The notes under the pieces: generated by a model
The model's input: the letters and a program-made list of their open reading frames with translations, nothing else
Told to the model about the DNA's origin: nothing
The model's database searches: none
Translations under genes and position numbers: made by a program
DNA from: Myotis daubentonii
Lineage: Eukaryota; Chordata; Mammalia; Chiroptera; Vespertilionidae
Direction: 5' to 3'
Length of the DNA stretch: 64,000 bases
Assembly: GCF_963259705.1 (NCBI RefSeq)
Contig: NC_081840.1
Span: forward strand, 6,629,062-6,693,061
Shown: one piece after another, positions 32,801 through 44,842 of the stretch
How the letters are laid out: every line of letters begins with the position of its first letter
Numbering within the stretch: position 1 is the first letter of the stretch

Positions 32801-33479
32801 GTTAGAATGACATTTATATAAATTTCGCTCAGTATTCCGGCCGTGTATTTTACCCAAGGAGTCCGAAGGCATTTATAGACATTCTGATTAGTGCCTGTGA
32901 TATCCCAGTGGGGCGGCGGATTCTATTAGCTCGGGTGTACAATCGGGAATAGAAAACCTTACAGCAGCCAAGAGGTTTGGCGAAAACCATATGGCGTGTC
33001 ACGGATAACGCTTTGAGAAGAAAACAGGTTTTTTTTTTCCAGAGTCTCTGCCCGCGCTAGTCCTCCGTCCAATTTGTTTACAGGATGTTTTTTTAGAAAG
33101 AACATTTGCTGATGGGAGGTGAGTCCTAGGGACTCTAAAATCTCACCTGCACTTTCAGCCGCAGGTAGGGTCCCCCTGAGCCCCGCCCTCCACCCCCCGG
33201 CCTGGCCCAGCACCTGGAGAGCCGAGTCGGGAAGCGGAGAAGGGCGATCTGGCGAAGATGCTGCCGGAAGGGATCCGAGGGCCCACAGAGGCCCGAGCCC
33301 TTCGCTCTGCACAGCTTACAGAGCGTGAGCCGCAATGGCACCCTCCGTCTCTTAGTCTAAACAAGAAATGGAGACGGAGGAACAAGAAGAAAGACGTGGG
33401 CTGCTGTCTAGGGCAGATGGTGCATTGGGAACAGATGCCAGGGACAGATGCCATCGTTTCTTCAAGAAGCAAGACCCCT
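29825..33479. other. GC-rich single-copy-looking DNA, no gene recognised
   Basis: Long overlapping open frames on both strands (up to 241 codons on the minus strand at 30847-31572) have no recognisable domain. They are best explained by high GC content. A MIR-like antisense core (GGGTAAACCGAGGCACAGGG) lies near 31057. Confidence 0.45.
32600..33130. promoter_or_regulatory. Candidate conserved noncoding element block
   Basis: Non-repetitive, AT-balanced DNA with retained CpGs and several transcription-factor-like words, for example CATTTATATAAATTTCGCTC. It contrasts with GC-rich flanks. It is suggestive of an enhancer by texture only. Confidence 0.3.
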
Positions 33480-33712
33480 GCCCGGCCGGTGCGGCTCAGT
33501 GGTTGAGCCTCGACCGATGAACCAGGAGGTCACGGTTCTATTCCTGGTCAGGGCAGATGCCTGGGTTGTGGGCTCAGTTCCCAGGAGGGGGAGTGCAGGA
33601 GGCAGGTGGTCAATGATTCTCTCTCCTCATTGATGTTTCTATCCCTTTCTCCCTCTCCCTTCCTCTTTCTGAAATTGATAAAAAAATATAAATATATTTT
33701 TAAAAAACATAA
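33480..33712 (+). mobile_element. VES-type SINE
   Basis: Head GCCGGTGCGGCTCAGTGGTT, AACCAGGAGGTCACGGTTCT, C/T-rich body, and an A/T-rich tail. It is slightly diverged. Confidence 0.88.
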
Positions 33713-34104
33713 AGCCTTTAAAAAAAAAAAAGGCAGCAGGACCTGCAGGTGGGCGAGCAGTGGCCAGAGGGAGCGGGACCATCAGGCTGCCCCTGGCAGG
33801 AGGAGGGTCTGTGCTCCTTTCCAAGGTGCTTCAAGACGCTGCAGACAAAACCGCCAAATGGCCCCGTAATAATATGTGAGGAGTGAGAATGGCCGAAGGT
33901 GTCGAGATACTGCTGCCAGGAGGCAAGGCCTGTGGTGGGCTAGGCGCACCCACCCCTGCGGCTGGCTCTGCCCACTGCCTTCCTACCCCGGTCGCCGCCA
34001 CACCCTCCACCACAACCTGCCTCTTCCTGCGCCAGGGTCCCCACAGGCCTGCCATCTGCCAGGAACCCCTCACCTCCTTGGACACAGCATTCATCGTGGG
34101 TTTG

Positions 34105-34143
34105 TTTTTTTTTAATTTATTTATTTTTATTGATTTCAGAGAG

Positions 34144-34201
<58 letters not shown>

Positions 34202-34357
34202 CATCCATGATGAGAGAGAATCATGGATCAGCTGCCTCCTGCACGCCTCCCACTGGGGATGGAGCCCGCACCCGGGCATGTGCCCTGACCGGGAATCAAA
34301 CCGTGGCCTCCTGGTTCATAGGTTGACGCTCAACCACGGAGCCACGCCAGCTGGGCT
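34105..34357 (-). mobile_element. VES-type SINE with an internal GA expansion
   Basis: An antisense SINE: TTATTTTTATTGATTTCAGA start, then about 25 GA units (34148-34199) where the body normally has a short GA-rich stretch, and head GAGCCACGCCAGCTGGGC. The microsatellite grew from the SINE body. Confidence 0.88.
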
Positions 34358-34361
34358 GTTT

Positions 34362-34606
34362 TTGTTTTTTTAAGATTTTTTGTTTATTGACTTTTAGAGA
34401 GAGGAAGGGGGAGGGAGAGAGAGAAGCATCGATGTGAGAGCAGAACATGCATCAGCTGCCTCCTGCCTGGCCCCAACTGGAGATCGAGCCCAGCACCAGG
34501 GCATATGCCCTGACCGGAAGTCCGACCGGCAACCTTACAGAGCGTGAGCCGCATGGCATCACAGACAACAGGACAACACCGACCAACTGAGCCACACCGG
34601 CCAGGG
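34362..34606 (-). mobile_element. VES-related SINE, divergent subtype
   Basis: An antisense SINE adjacent to the previous one: TTATTGACTTTTAGAGAGAG, CCAACTGGAGATCGAGCCC, and head CAACTGAGCCACACCGGCCA. Between them, at 34534-34558, is a segment that shares a 20-base match with single-copy DNA at 33315-33334. Confidence 0.85.
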
Positions 34607-35920
34607 TGGCACCGTCCTGCTCACACACCGATTCTGCTTGGAAGGCTTCCTTCGCTGACCCCCAGGGTGGGGTCTGGTCCGCCTGTTCCAGACCGTCCCG
34701 CCCTCTCCCGAATCCTGAACTGTCCCTCCGCTGGGAGCTGGGCGTTGACAGCTCGCCCGTCCAGTTCAAAGACACAGTGACACAAACGGGGGAGTAGCAT
34801 GGGGGGAGCGGGAACGTGGGAATGTTGAATATTGAGTCATGTGATTGTGCCTCCTCCTCCCTGCCACGGCCTGAGCTTCTGACTCCCAGGCCACGCGAAA
34901 GCCCCCCACCTGCTGCCTGGGAGGAGGGGGGGAGAGGTGTCCAGGACTCGCCGCGTTTTCTGCGTGGAAATGCCAAGTCCCCTCTTAACGATCGATGCCC
35001 TTGGAAATCCAGCAAGGTCTCCCCCCGCCCCCCCCCCCGGGGTCCTTCTCTGCCGGAGGATGGTGACTTCACTGGTATTTCCCACGATTCACCTATTTTC
35101 ACAGTAAATCTTCCCCATGAAATTTCGTCCTGCATGCTTGCTTGGGAGGAATCAATTAAGGATTTATATTTTAGCCCTACTTTGAAATACACTGGAGATT
35201 TCAAATCTGAGCTCCTAATGGCTGAGTTTTATAAAATTAGGACCGCTCATTCAATTATGAATAAAGGCTTTATCAACATCATTAGCATTGTTTTAAGCCT
35301 TTTTCCCCCTCCAAAGAATTCCATGTCTCCCCGTGGGAACCTTATGAAAATATCATTAGAAACAAAGGTATTAGCCTCTCTTCACAGCTCCCCGGCTGCT
35401 TTTTTTTTTTCTTTTTTCCAGAGGTGTTTTTCAAAAGCAGAGAAATTCTCCAAGGAAGAAATTGCTTGGAGATCTGTCGTTGCTACTAGAACACAGCGAC
35501 CAATTTTCATAAGTAGAAAAAGTAATTTCAGAAGAATAGCAATAGGTAAGTGGGACTGAAAGAGAGAAAGAGAAAGAGAGAGGGGGGATAGGAGGCAGAG
35601 GTGAGTGGGGGGGAGAAGAAATAGAGAGACCAGGACGGGTCAGGTGTGGCTGAGGGGCCCATTCCGCCCCGGGCAGAGGAGCCACCGGAGTTTAGAAATG
35701 TCAGTCATGGGTGTATTGGCTGTGCAACTTGTCATAGAGTCCCTTTCTAGTGATATCAAATGTCCTGAAACTTTGAAACCTGTGTGTGTATGTGTGTGTA
35801 TATGTGTGTGTATGTATGTGTATGTGTGTGTATGTGTGTGTGTGTGTGTGTATGTTGGTGGGGGGGCAGCACATTTTCCAGCTGATGCAGCCACCTCTCT
35901 CCAGTTCCCTTTCTTTCTCT
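34607..35920. other. Single-copy-looking DNA with a 247-codon open stretch
   Basis: 34816-35559 is open on the plus strand. The protein has no domain I recognise, shows no repeat or signal peptide, and the DNA changes composition along its length. 35060-35560 has the AT-balanced texture of a conserved noncoding element. TGAGTCAT, an AP-1-type word, lies at 34833-34840. Coding function is unlikely but not excluded. Confidence 0.35.
35781..35855. repeat. TG/TA microsatellite
   Basis: A (TG)n run interspersed with TATG units. Confidence 0.95.
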
Positions 35921-36129
35921 TTTTAGAAATATGTTTTTATTGACTTCAGAGAGGAAGGGAGAGAGAGATAGAAACATCAATGATGAGAGAATCACTGATC
36001 AGCTGCCTCCTGCACGCCCCACACTGGGGATCGAGCCCACAACCCAGGCCTGTGCCCTGACGGGGAACTGAACTGTGACCTCCTGGTTCATAGGTCGAGG
36101 CTCAACCACTGAGCCACGCCGGCCGGGCC
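35921..36129 (-). mobile_element. VES-type SINE
   Basis: An antisense SINE: TTTTTATTGACTTCAGAGAG, CACTGGGGATCGAGCCC, and head GAGCCACGCCGGCCGGGC. The target duplication is CCAGTTCCCTTTCTT/CCGGTCCCTTTCTT. Confidence 0.9.
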
Positions 36130-36404
36130 CGGTCCCTTTCTTGAGCGCCACTGTCATTTGAAAATGCCCACAAAGCTAAAACTGGGCGAGTTTGCCAATA
36201 GATCCCAAATGATCAGTTCCTGAAATCAGAAGGTTGATTTCATTTAGATGGAACGTGTTTAATTTGTGATGACCCATGGCACACGCGCCTCTCTGCCGAT
36301 TTCCCAGAGGCAGACTGGAATCTGAAAGCAGAAGCCGCAGTCAGCACCGCGGTGAGAGCAAACGGAGGTCTCTGCTTTCTGGACTGTTTCCCGCACTGTC
36401 AAGT

Positions 36405-36435
36405 CGTCTGTCTGTCCGTCTGTCCGTCCGTCCGG
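36405..36435. repeat. GTCT/GTCC tetranucleotide repeat
   Basis: A short mixed run of GTCT and GTCC units within otherwise single-copy DNA (36130-36917), where I recognise nothing else. Confidence 0.85.
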
Positions 36436-36925
36436 GGTCGGGTGAGGCGAAAGGGCCGAGGGAGGCCCGGAACTCAGGGGGCACGGGTCTGCCAGCCCGG
36501 AGCTCCGCCCCACCCTCTGCATTGGCTGAGCTAGCTGTACAGCGACGGAGGCTTCTTCAGAAATGCCTTTGTCACCTTCGCAGATTCCAGAAACCCAGCA
36601 GATCTGGCCAGATTGAGACAGCTCCTCTCCCCTTTCGCATATGAGTCTATTTCCGTGTGATCTGTGAGTTTCCACACACGCAGTGAATTCTCGGCACCTG
36701 TTGTACCCCAGGCAGCACACTCCCCCGGGGCCAGGGCCTGCATCACCCGCAATGTTGTGGGCAGAAGCAGGTGGCTAACCGACTCCCCCCCGCACTTCCC
36801 CCCCCTCACTGCCACCAGCCAGCCTGGTTCTCCTCTCCTGGGGACTCACTGGTCACCCAGAGTCTCTTCTCAAGTGCCCTCCACGCTGCTATGGTCGGCG
36901 TCATTTTGAACCACACAGTCTAGCC

Positions 36926-37160
36926 CAGTGATGGCGAACCTTTTGAGCTCGGCGTGTCAGCATTTTGAAAAGCCCTAACTTAACTCTGGTGCCGTGTCAC
37001 ATACAGAAATTTTTTGATCTTTGCAACCATAGTAAAACAAAGACTTATATCTTTGATATTTATTTTATATATTTAAATGCTATTTAACAAAGAAAAATCA
37101 ACCAAAAAAATGAGTTTGCGTGTCACCTCTGACACGCGTGTCATAGGTTCGCCATCACTG
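36926..37160. mobile_element. 235-bp hAT MITE
   Basis: Inverted ends CAGTGATGGCGAACC and GGTTCGCCATCACTG match perfectly. The flanks are a perfect 8-bp duplication GTCTAGCC (36918-36925 and 37161-37168). The interior is AT-rich and non-coding, and the wording resembles a hAT MITE family of Myotis-like bats. Confidence 0.88.
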
Positions 37161-37609
37161 GTCTAGCCAGACTGAGCCCTACTTCAAATCTCCCCTCAGC
37201 TCCTGGGAGGACGATCAAACTCCCAGGTTGACGCTGAAGGCACTGGGAGGTGTGACTCCGGGAGAGGGTCCAGCCTCCCCTCCGCCCCTTCCCCCCCACG
37301 TGCTCGGCTGCAGCCACACCCTGCCTGCCGTTACCACCACCGGCTGCCAACCCAGCCACCCATCGGGAGAGCTGAGGCTCGCGGGGCACGGTGAGGGGGC
37401 CAGACACGGAGGAAGTGAAAATGAAAACAAGGCAACAGCGGGCAGGACTCCGCTCCTGTCGCCCTGGGCCCAGAGAGGCGGCTCTTTCAGGCAGCACCTC
37501 ACTCCCATGATGATCTGACTGTCGGAATGCGCCCATGACAAGCGCGGGTGAGGACGAGGTGAAACCGGGATCCGTGTGCGCGGCTGGCGGGAATGTGAAA
37601 TGGGCAGCT

Positions 37610-38430
37610 GCTGTGGAGGAAGAGTCTGATGGGTCATTAGAAGTTAAGCAGAGAGCCTGGCCGGTGTGGCTCAGTGGTTGAGCACCGATCTAAGAACCAG
37701 GAGGTCACAGTTCAATTTCCAGTGGGGGCACATGCCCGGGATGCAGCTCAATCCCCAGGAGGGGGCGTGCAGGAGGCCGCCCATCAATGAGTCCCTCTCA
37801 CATCACTGATGTTTCTCTCTCTCCCTCTCCCTTCCTCTCTGAAATCAATAATATATATATTAAAAGTTAAGCAAAGAATTTACCCCATGATCCAGCAATT
37901 CTATTTCTAGGGGTACACCCAGAAGAACGAAAAGCAGGACTTGACGAGATCACTGTCCACCATACCCAAGCAGCGTTATTCACTCATAATGGCCACAGTT
38001 GGAAACCACCCAAACTCCCATCCGCAGGTGAATGGATAAACGGCCTGGGGTCTAGTCATACCACGGGATTACTCCGTTTACACTGGAAAGGGAGGGAAAT
38101 TTTGACACATGGATAAACCTGGAAGACATTAAGCTAGTGGAATCAGCCAGACACAAAGGGGAAAACATCGTATGACTCCACTTACCTGAGGTAACTACAG
38201 GAGACAGACTCACAGACACAGAGAACAGAAGGTGGGGGCCTGGGGCCGGGAGAGTGGCGGGGAGTTGGTGTTCAGTGGGGACAGAGACAGCTGGGGAAGA
38301 TGGAAACAGTTCTGGAGACGGATGTGGTGATGGTTACATAACAATGCAAATGTACTTAACGCCACTGACTGTACACTTCACACGGTTAAAAAGGTAAACT
38401 TTCTGTGCATTGCACCACTTTAAAAAAATT
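37610..38430 (+). mobile_element. L1 3' end, split by a SINE
   Basis: Typical L1 3' text: CATGATCCAGCAATTCTATT, CAGGTGAATGGATAAACGGC, then GGTGATGGTTACATAACAAT and a final TTAAAAAGGTAAAC. A second L1 begins shortly after in the same orientation. Confidence 0.75.
37651..37862 (+). mobile_element. VES-type SINE in the L1 3' end
   Basis: Head GCCGGTGTGGCTCAGTGGTT, AACCAGGAGGTCACAGTTCA, C/T-rich body and ATCAATAATATATA tail. The target duplication is GAAGTTAAGCAGAGA-like. Confidence 0.9.
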
Positions 38431-38768
38431 GCATGTGTAGGATTTCTGCTTCTGAGCATGATGCGGTAGCAGGGACTAGACCTACCCTCCCACACGAAAC
38501 AACAGCCCAACGAAACCACTGAAGAGAAAAGATGAAACAGTCATTTTCAGGTGTAAAATCAGGCACCACAGGACGGAGATGCTGAGAGAAGGGAACAAAC
38601 CAGGTGAGGCCTCTGGCTGCCTTAGCTGAGCACCTAGGAAAGGTTCCCAGGCCACACTGCAACCCAAACAGAACCGGGCTCTCTCTGAAACGAGAAAACA
38701 GAGCTGAGAATCAAGCAAAGCTAAAGAGGCTGAAACTGCAGGGCAGAATCTTGGGGGATGCAGAAGTG

Positions 38769-39553
38769 GGGGGGGGGGTGAAGGAGAGGAGGAGTGCAGA
38801 GAGGAGAGGAGTGCAGAGAGGAGGGTACAGGAGAGGAGGGGTTGCAGGAGAGGAGAGGGGTGCAGGAGAGGAGGGGGTGCAGGAGAGGAGAGGGGTGCAT
38901 GAGAGGAGAAGGGTGCAGAGAGGAGAGGAGTGTAGAGAGGAGGGGTGCAGAAGAGGAGGGGTGCAGAGAGGGGTACAGGAGAGGAGGGGGTGCAGAGAGG
39001 GGTGCAGGAGAGGAGGGGGAGCAGTAGAGGATGGGTTGCAGGAGAGGGGATGCAGGAGAGGGGTGTAGAGAGGGGTGCAGGAGAGGAGGGGTGCAGAGAG
39101 GAGAGGGGTACAGGAGAGGAGGGGTGAAGGAGAGGAGGGGGGATGCAGGAGAGGAGGGGTGCAGGAGAGGAGGGGTGAAGAGAGGAGAGGGGTGCAGGAG
39201 AGGAGGGGGATGCAGGAGAGGAGGGGAGCAGGAGAGGAGGGGTGCAGAGAGGAGAGGGGTGCAGGAGAGGAGGGGTGAAGGAGAGGAGGGGGATGCAGGA
39301 GAGGAGGGGAGCAGGAGAGGAGGGGTGAAGGAGAAGAGGTGGATGCAGGAGAGGAGGGGTGCAGGAGAGGAGGGGTGAAGGAGAAGAGGTGGATGCAGGA
39401 GAGGAGGGGGATGCAGGAGAGGAGGGGGATGCAGGAGAGGAGGGGGATGCAGGAGAGGAGGGGGTGCAGGAGAGGAGGGGTGAAAGAGAAGAGGTGGATG
39501 CAGGAGAGGAGGGGTACAGGAGAGGAGGGGTGCCGAGAGGAGAGGGGTGCAGA
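38769..39553. repeat. Purine-rich minisatellite, ~17-bp unit
   Basis: Roughly 45 tandem units built on GTGCAGGAGAGGAGGGG with variants (GATGCAGGAG, GTGAAGGAG, GTGCAGAGAG). The plus strand is almost purely purine. All long open frames over it, up to 386 codons of Ser/Pro/Leu on the minus strand, are by-products of the repeat. It lies within L1 5' UTR-like sequence. Confidence 0.95.
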
Positions 39554-42500
39554 AAACGATCGGGTTGCATGGAGAGAGAACTCAGGAGTTGTGCAGAGGG
39601 TTGCATAACAAGGCAAATATACTTCATGCCACTGAATGGCACCCAGAGACTTCAGCTGTGTCCCATCCGCATGGCCAGGTGAGGCAGGAAAGACCCACCA
39701 AAGAGGAACAGTCAAAACAATCTTTGAAAATCACGAAGGGGTAGGAAGAGCATTCTCACTAAAGCAGGGAAACCTTGTATCACAGAGAGCACCAGGAAGA
39801 GTCCTCGGAAGGCTAGTGCCCCAGGAGTGAGGCAACCTTAGCCCTCCGCTAATAGTCACTCTGGTCTTGCCTAACAAAGCTTCAAGGTAAGTCCCAGGAG
39901 GATCTAGCTGTTTCCAAGTAACATAGTGGCTCCCAAGAACAAAGCTCAGGAATATGTCAACAAATATAAAAATATCCAGCACCTAACAAAATAAAATTTA
40001 CCGTGCTGGCATCCAATAAAAAATTATTAAGACTACAAAGTAACAGGAAAATATGACCCATAATCGGGGGGGGGGGGAATAATCAATAGAAACAGACCCA
40101 GAAATGGCACAGATAATAGAGTTAGTAGGAAAGGTGTTAAACAGTTATTAAAACTGGATTTTTTTTTATTGTTACAAGAGTAGAAAACATAAGAATGCTG
40201 AAGAGAGATGTAGAAGATATTTTTAAAAATATGTGGAGATAAAATTGGTGGAGACAAAAAAAAAAGATGTCTAGAATCAACAGCAGATTACACACTACAG
40301 AACAAAAACTTAGTACACTTGGAGACTAAATAGCAATAGGAGCCCTCTAGAATAAAAGAGAGAGTAAAAAGACGGGGCAACGCTGAAGAGAGCATTGGTG
40401 AGCAGTGGGGCAAATTCAAACAGCCTAATATACATGTAATTGGAGTTCCTGAAGGAGAGGCAAGTGGGGGAGAAAACCACTTGAAAATATAATGGTGGAA
40501 ATGTTTTCAGATTTGATGAAAACTACAAACCCACACGTACAAGAAGCTAAATGAACCCCCAATACAAGAAATATGCATAAAAATTTACAGCAAGGTACAT
40601 CATAATAAAATTGCCCAAAACCAGCGATAAAGAGGAAACTTTAAAAGCAGCAGGAGTGAGGAAGGGAGGGACACGCTATGTAGAGAGAAACAAATGTAAC
40701 CATGACAGCCAGCTTCTCATCAGAGACAACGCATGCAGACAGTACAGCAACATGTGAAAGTTTAAACACTGCCAATCTGGAATGAGTTACCCAGCCAAAA
40801 AAAACAATACCTTTCAAAAATACATGCGAAAAAAGGACTTTTTCAGGCACATAAGAGCTGAAGAAATTCAGCAAAAACAGACTTTCACTGAAAGAAATGA
40901 TAAAGTCCTTTGAGCAGAAAGCAAATAGCACAAATTTGGATGTACACAAGGGAATAATGAGCACTGGAAATGGTAAATATTGGATAAATGTAAAGGAAAT
41001 TTTCTCTTATTAAAAAAACTCTTTAAAAGATAATCGACTGCTTTAAGCTAACACAACAATATACTGTGGCACGTAAAATATAAGTAGAAATAAAAGGCAT
41101 GACAACATAGCAAAGGGGCTGAGAAGGAAAACGGAAGTCCAGCCCTATAAGATAGCTCTGCTATAAGTAAAGTAGTCTAATATCACTTACAGAGAGACTT
41201 TGATGAGCTAACGTTTAATACCATAAGCGTTTAATACCATAAGCCCTAAAACAATCTGTGCTTTTTAAAAAGAGGTATAGTAAATAAAACAACAGAGGAC
41301 ATAGAAACTGAAAAATGAAAACTACTCAATGTATCCAAAGGAAGTCAGGACAAAAAGGAACAACCTATGGGACAAATAGAGAGCAGATAGCATACAGTAG
41401 ATTTGAATTCAATTATGTCAATAACCACATTAAACATAAATGCTCTAAACACCTCAAACAAAAGGCAAAGGTTGTCAGACTGAATAAAAAAGCAAGAACA
41501 AGCTACATATTGCCTAAAATAAACCCACTTATTTAAAAGAAATAGATAAATCAAAAGGATGGAAACGATATCATGCTGGGAATAATCAAAAGGAAGCTGG
41601 AGAGGCTACATGAATATCACACAAAGTAGACTGCAGGACAAAGAGAATGAACAAGGATTACGAAAATCGTTTAGTAATGATAAAGGAGTCAATTCATCAA
41701 GGAGACATAACAATGCTAAATTTTATACCCCCAATAAAAGACCCTCAAAATATCTGGAACAAAACCTGATAGGACTTAAAAAAGGAAGTAAATAAATCCA
41801 CAATTATAGTTGGATACTTTAGAAACCTATCTTAATAATGTATAAAACAAGTACACAGAAAATCAGTAAGGATGCAGAAGGGTTGAACAATAGCATAAGC
41901 CAATTTGACCTATTTGACATTTATAGTCTATATTACCTAACTACAGAAGAAATCACATTCTTCAAATGCACACAAATATTTCCCAAAATAGATCTTATTC
42001 TGGGATAATAAGAATAAGAATAAGAATAAATTTACAAGAATTCAAGTCATACAAGGTATGTTCTCTGGCCACAATGAAATTAAATTAGAAATCTAAAAGA
42101 TACCTGAAAAATTCCCCAAATGTTTAGAAACTAAATAATACACTTCTAAATAACTCATGGGTCAATATGAGAATGCATTTTTAAATGAATGAAAATAAAA
42201 ACATGGCATGTCAAAATGTGTGAGATGCAGCTGAAAACAGTGCTTAAAATGAAATTTATAGCACTAAACATCTAACTAGAAAATGTTTTTGAAATAAGTT
42301 AAAAAGAGAAATTAGATTTCAGATTAAGCAAAAGACAAGAAATGATAGAGATAATAAATCATCAATGAAATAATAATAAAAAAGAAATATGATAGAGGTC
42401 AATGAAACCAAATGCTAAGTATTTGAAAAGATGAACCAAACTGATAAACCTCTGGCCAGATATGGAAAAAGAACAAGAGGAAACAAATTACCAATATTAG

Positions 42501-43322
42501 AAATAAGACACATCACTATAAATCCTATAAGCAAAAGAGAAAGAGAGAGTGAGAGAGAGAAATATTATAAACAACTTGAGATAAATAAATTCAATTACTT
42601 AATGAAATTGGGAAATTACTTGGAAGACACAAACTCTCAGAGTTCACTCAAGAAGAAGCAGATAATCTACATATTTCAGCTTTGTATCTTATTAAAGAAA
42701 TTAAATTTTTAGTTAAAAAACCTTCTTACAGAGAAAATACCAGGCCCATATGGCTTAACTGGAGAGTTCCACCAAGCATTTAAGAAAAAAAGCAAAATCA
42801 ATTCTACACAAATTCTTTCCGAAAACTGAAAAGAAGGGAACAATTTCCAACTCGTTCTATGTGGCCAGCATTATCCTGACACCAAAACCAGAGAATGATA
42901 CTTTGAGAAAACTACAGAGTAATATCCCTAATGAACATAGATGCACATTTTCTTAACAAAATTTGAGCATTTCTAATCCAATGATATACAAAAAGGAGAC
43001 TGCCTTGTGGCCAAATTGGGGTTATAAAGGAATAGAAGGCTGATTTAACATTTGAAAATCAAATAATTCACCATCTTGACAGAATAAAGGAGTAAAGCTA
43101 CATGCTCATATCAATAAATGTAGAAGACTCATTTAACAAAACCCAATATCTTATTCCTTATAAATGTTCTCAGCAAATTAAAATTAGAGGAAATTTCTCA
43201 AAATGATAAAAGGTACCTATTAAAAAGCTACAACTAACATCACTAATGGTAGAAAACTAAACGTTTTTCCACTAAGTTTAAGAACGGGCAATGATTTCTC
43301 TTCTCACCACTTTTATTCACTA

Positions 43323-43521
43323 CTAGGGGCCCAGTGCGTGAAATCACACGAGACCCAGGACCCAGAGAGAGTCCCGCGGCCTCCAGCAGGACCCAGAAAC
43401 CCATTCGCGCCTCTGGTCAAGTCCTCCAGAGTCCAGCCCCGCCCACCGGGGCACGCAGCCTACTGCTGATCTGTCGTTACGGCATGAAGGTGTGATGACC
43501 ACAGGCTTTTTATATAATAGA
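43323..43521 (-). mobile_element. HeliBat-type non-autonomous Helitron (199 bp)
   Basis: On the minus strand it starts TCTATTATATAAAAAGCC and ends GGGCCCCTAG, with host A and T at the ends. L1 ORF2 reads across it. It has no coding sequence. Confidence 0.8.
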
Positions 43522-44632
43522 TTGTATAGGAGCTTCTAGCTAATGCAATATGGGCAAAGAGAAGAAATAAAAGGCATACATATTTGAAAAGTAGGAGTAA
43601 AGCTATCATATGTGCTCATGATGTGTCCATCTGCATAGAAAACCCTAAGGCATCTATTAAAAAAAAAGCCACTAAAACTAATAAGTGAGTTTGCCAAGTT
43701 AGCAAGATACAGGTCAATAGAAACAACTGTATTTCTATAGGTCAGCAAGTGAACAAAAAAATTTAAAAATGAATTCATTTATTATAAAAAAATAAAATGC
43801 TTGAGTTAAATTTGGCAGAAGATGTATAAACAACACCAAAAGCAACAGTGCTGAGATAAGACTTGAGTAAAAGGAGAACGCATTCAGGGATTAGCAGACT
43901 CAATGTTGCAAAAGTGCCTGTTCTCCCCAAATTAATCTACAGATTCAAGATTCTCCTGATCAAAATCTCAGCAGATTTACTACAGAAATTAAACATTTTA
44001 TATTAAAATATCAAGCATCTAGAATAGCCCCCCCCCACACACACACTTTGAAAAAAAAGGACAAAGTAGGAATATAAACTAAATTAATAAATTTAATGAT
44101 TTATTACAAAATTAAAGTAATCAAGATAGTATTATAGTAACATATTTATAGATGTACTGGTCAATGATGCCAAATAAAGTGGTCAGAAATGGACCCAGAC
44201 ATATGTGGCCAATGGGTTTTCAACAAAAGTTCTAAGATAAGTCAATGAAGAAATGACAAGTTTTTTTGATAAATGATACTGGAAAATTAGATAATGATAG
44301 ACAAAGTAAAAAGAAAAAAGCGTTGACATTTCCTACCATAGAAATTACTGAAAATGAATCATAGCCCTAAATGTAAGAGCTAAAACTGTAAAACTTCTAT
44401 AAGAACATATAAGAGGAAACCCTAGCAATCTTGTGTTTGGCAAGGGTTTCTTAAATACTATACAAAGTCTGAAATGTAAATAAATAAATTAGGCTACATA
44501 CAAATAAATGTTGTTTGCTGCTCAATAGAAAGTGTTATAAAAATGAAAAGCTATGCTACAGACTGGGAGAAAGTATCTAAAAAATGTAACACCAATCGTG
44601 GACTTGCCTCTAGAATGCAGACAGAGCTCTTA

Positions 44633-44842
44633 TCCTATTTAATAAAAGGCTAATATGCAAATTGTCCCTTCGGGAGTTTGACTGGGAGTTCGACTGCTCA
44701 CTATGACATGCACTGGCCACTAGGGGGTGGCGCGGAATGAAGGAAGGCCCCAGCCGGCAGCCAGAAGGCCCCAATTGGCCCTGATCACCGGCCAGGCCTA
44801 GGGACCTAACCCATGCACGAATTTCATGCACCAGGCCTCTAG
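44633..44842 (+). mobile_element. HeliBat-type non-autonomous Helitron (210 bp)
   Basis: Starts TCCTATTTAATAAAAGGCTA and ends TGCACCAGGCCTCTAG between host A (44632) and T (44843). Both termini match the canonical HeliBat ends closely. It is nested in the L1. Confidence 0.9.

Noticed and set aside
35640..35995. His/Thr-rich open frames
   Set aside because: They translate the TG/TA microsatellite and an adjacent SINE.
38482..39642. 386-codon minus-strand open frame rich in Ser, Pro and Leu
   Set aside because: It is the translation of the 17-bp minisatellite, which has no stops in several frames.
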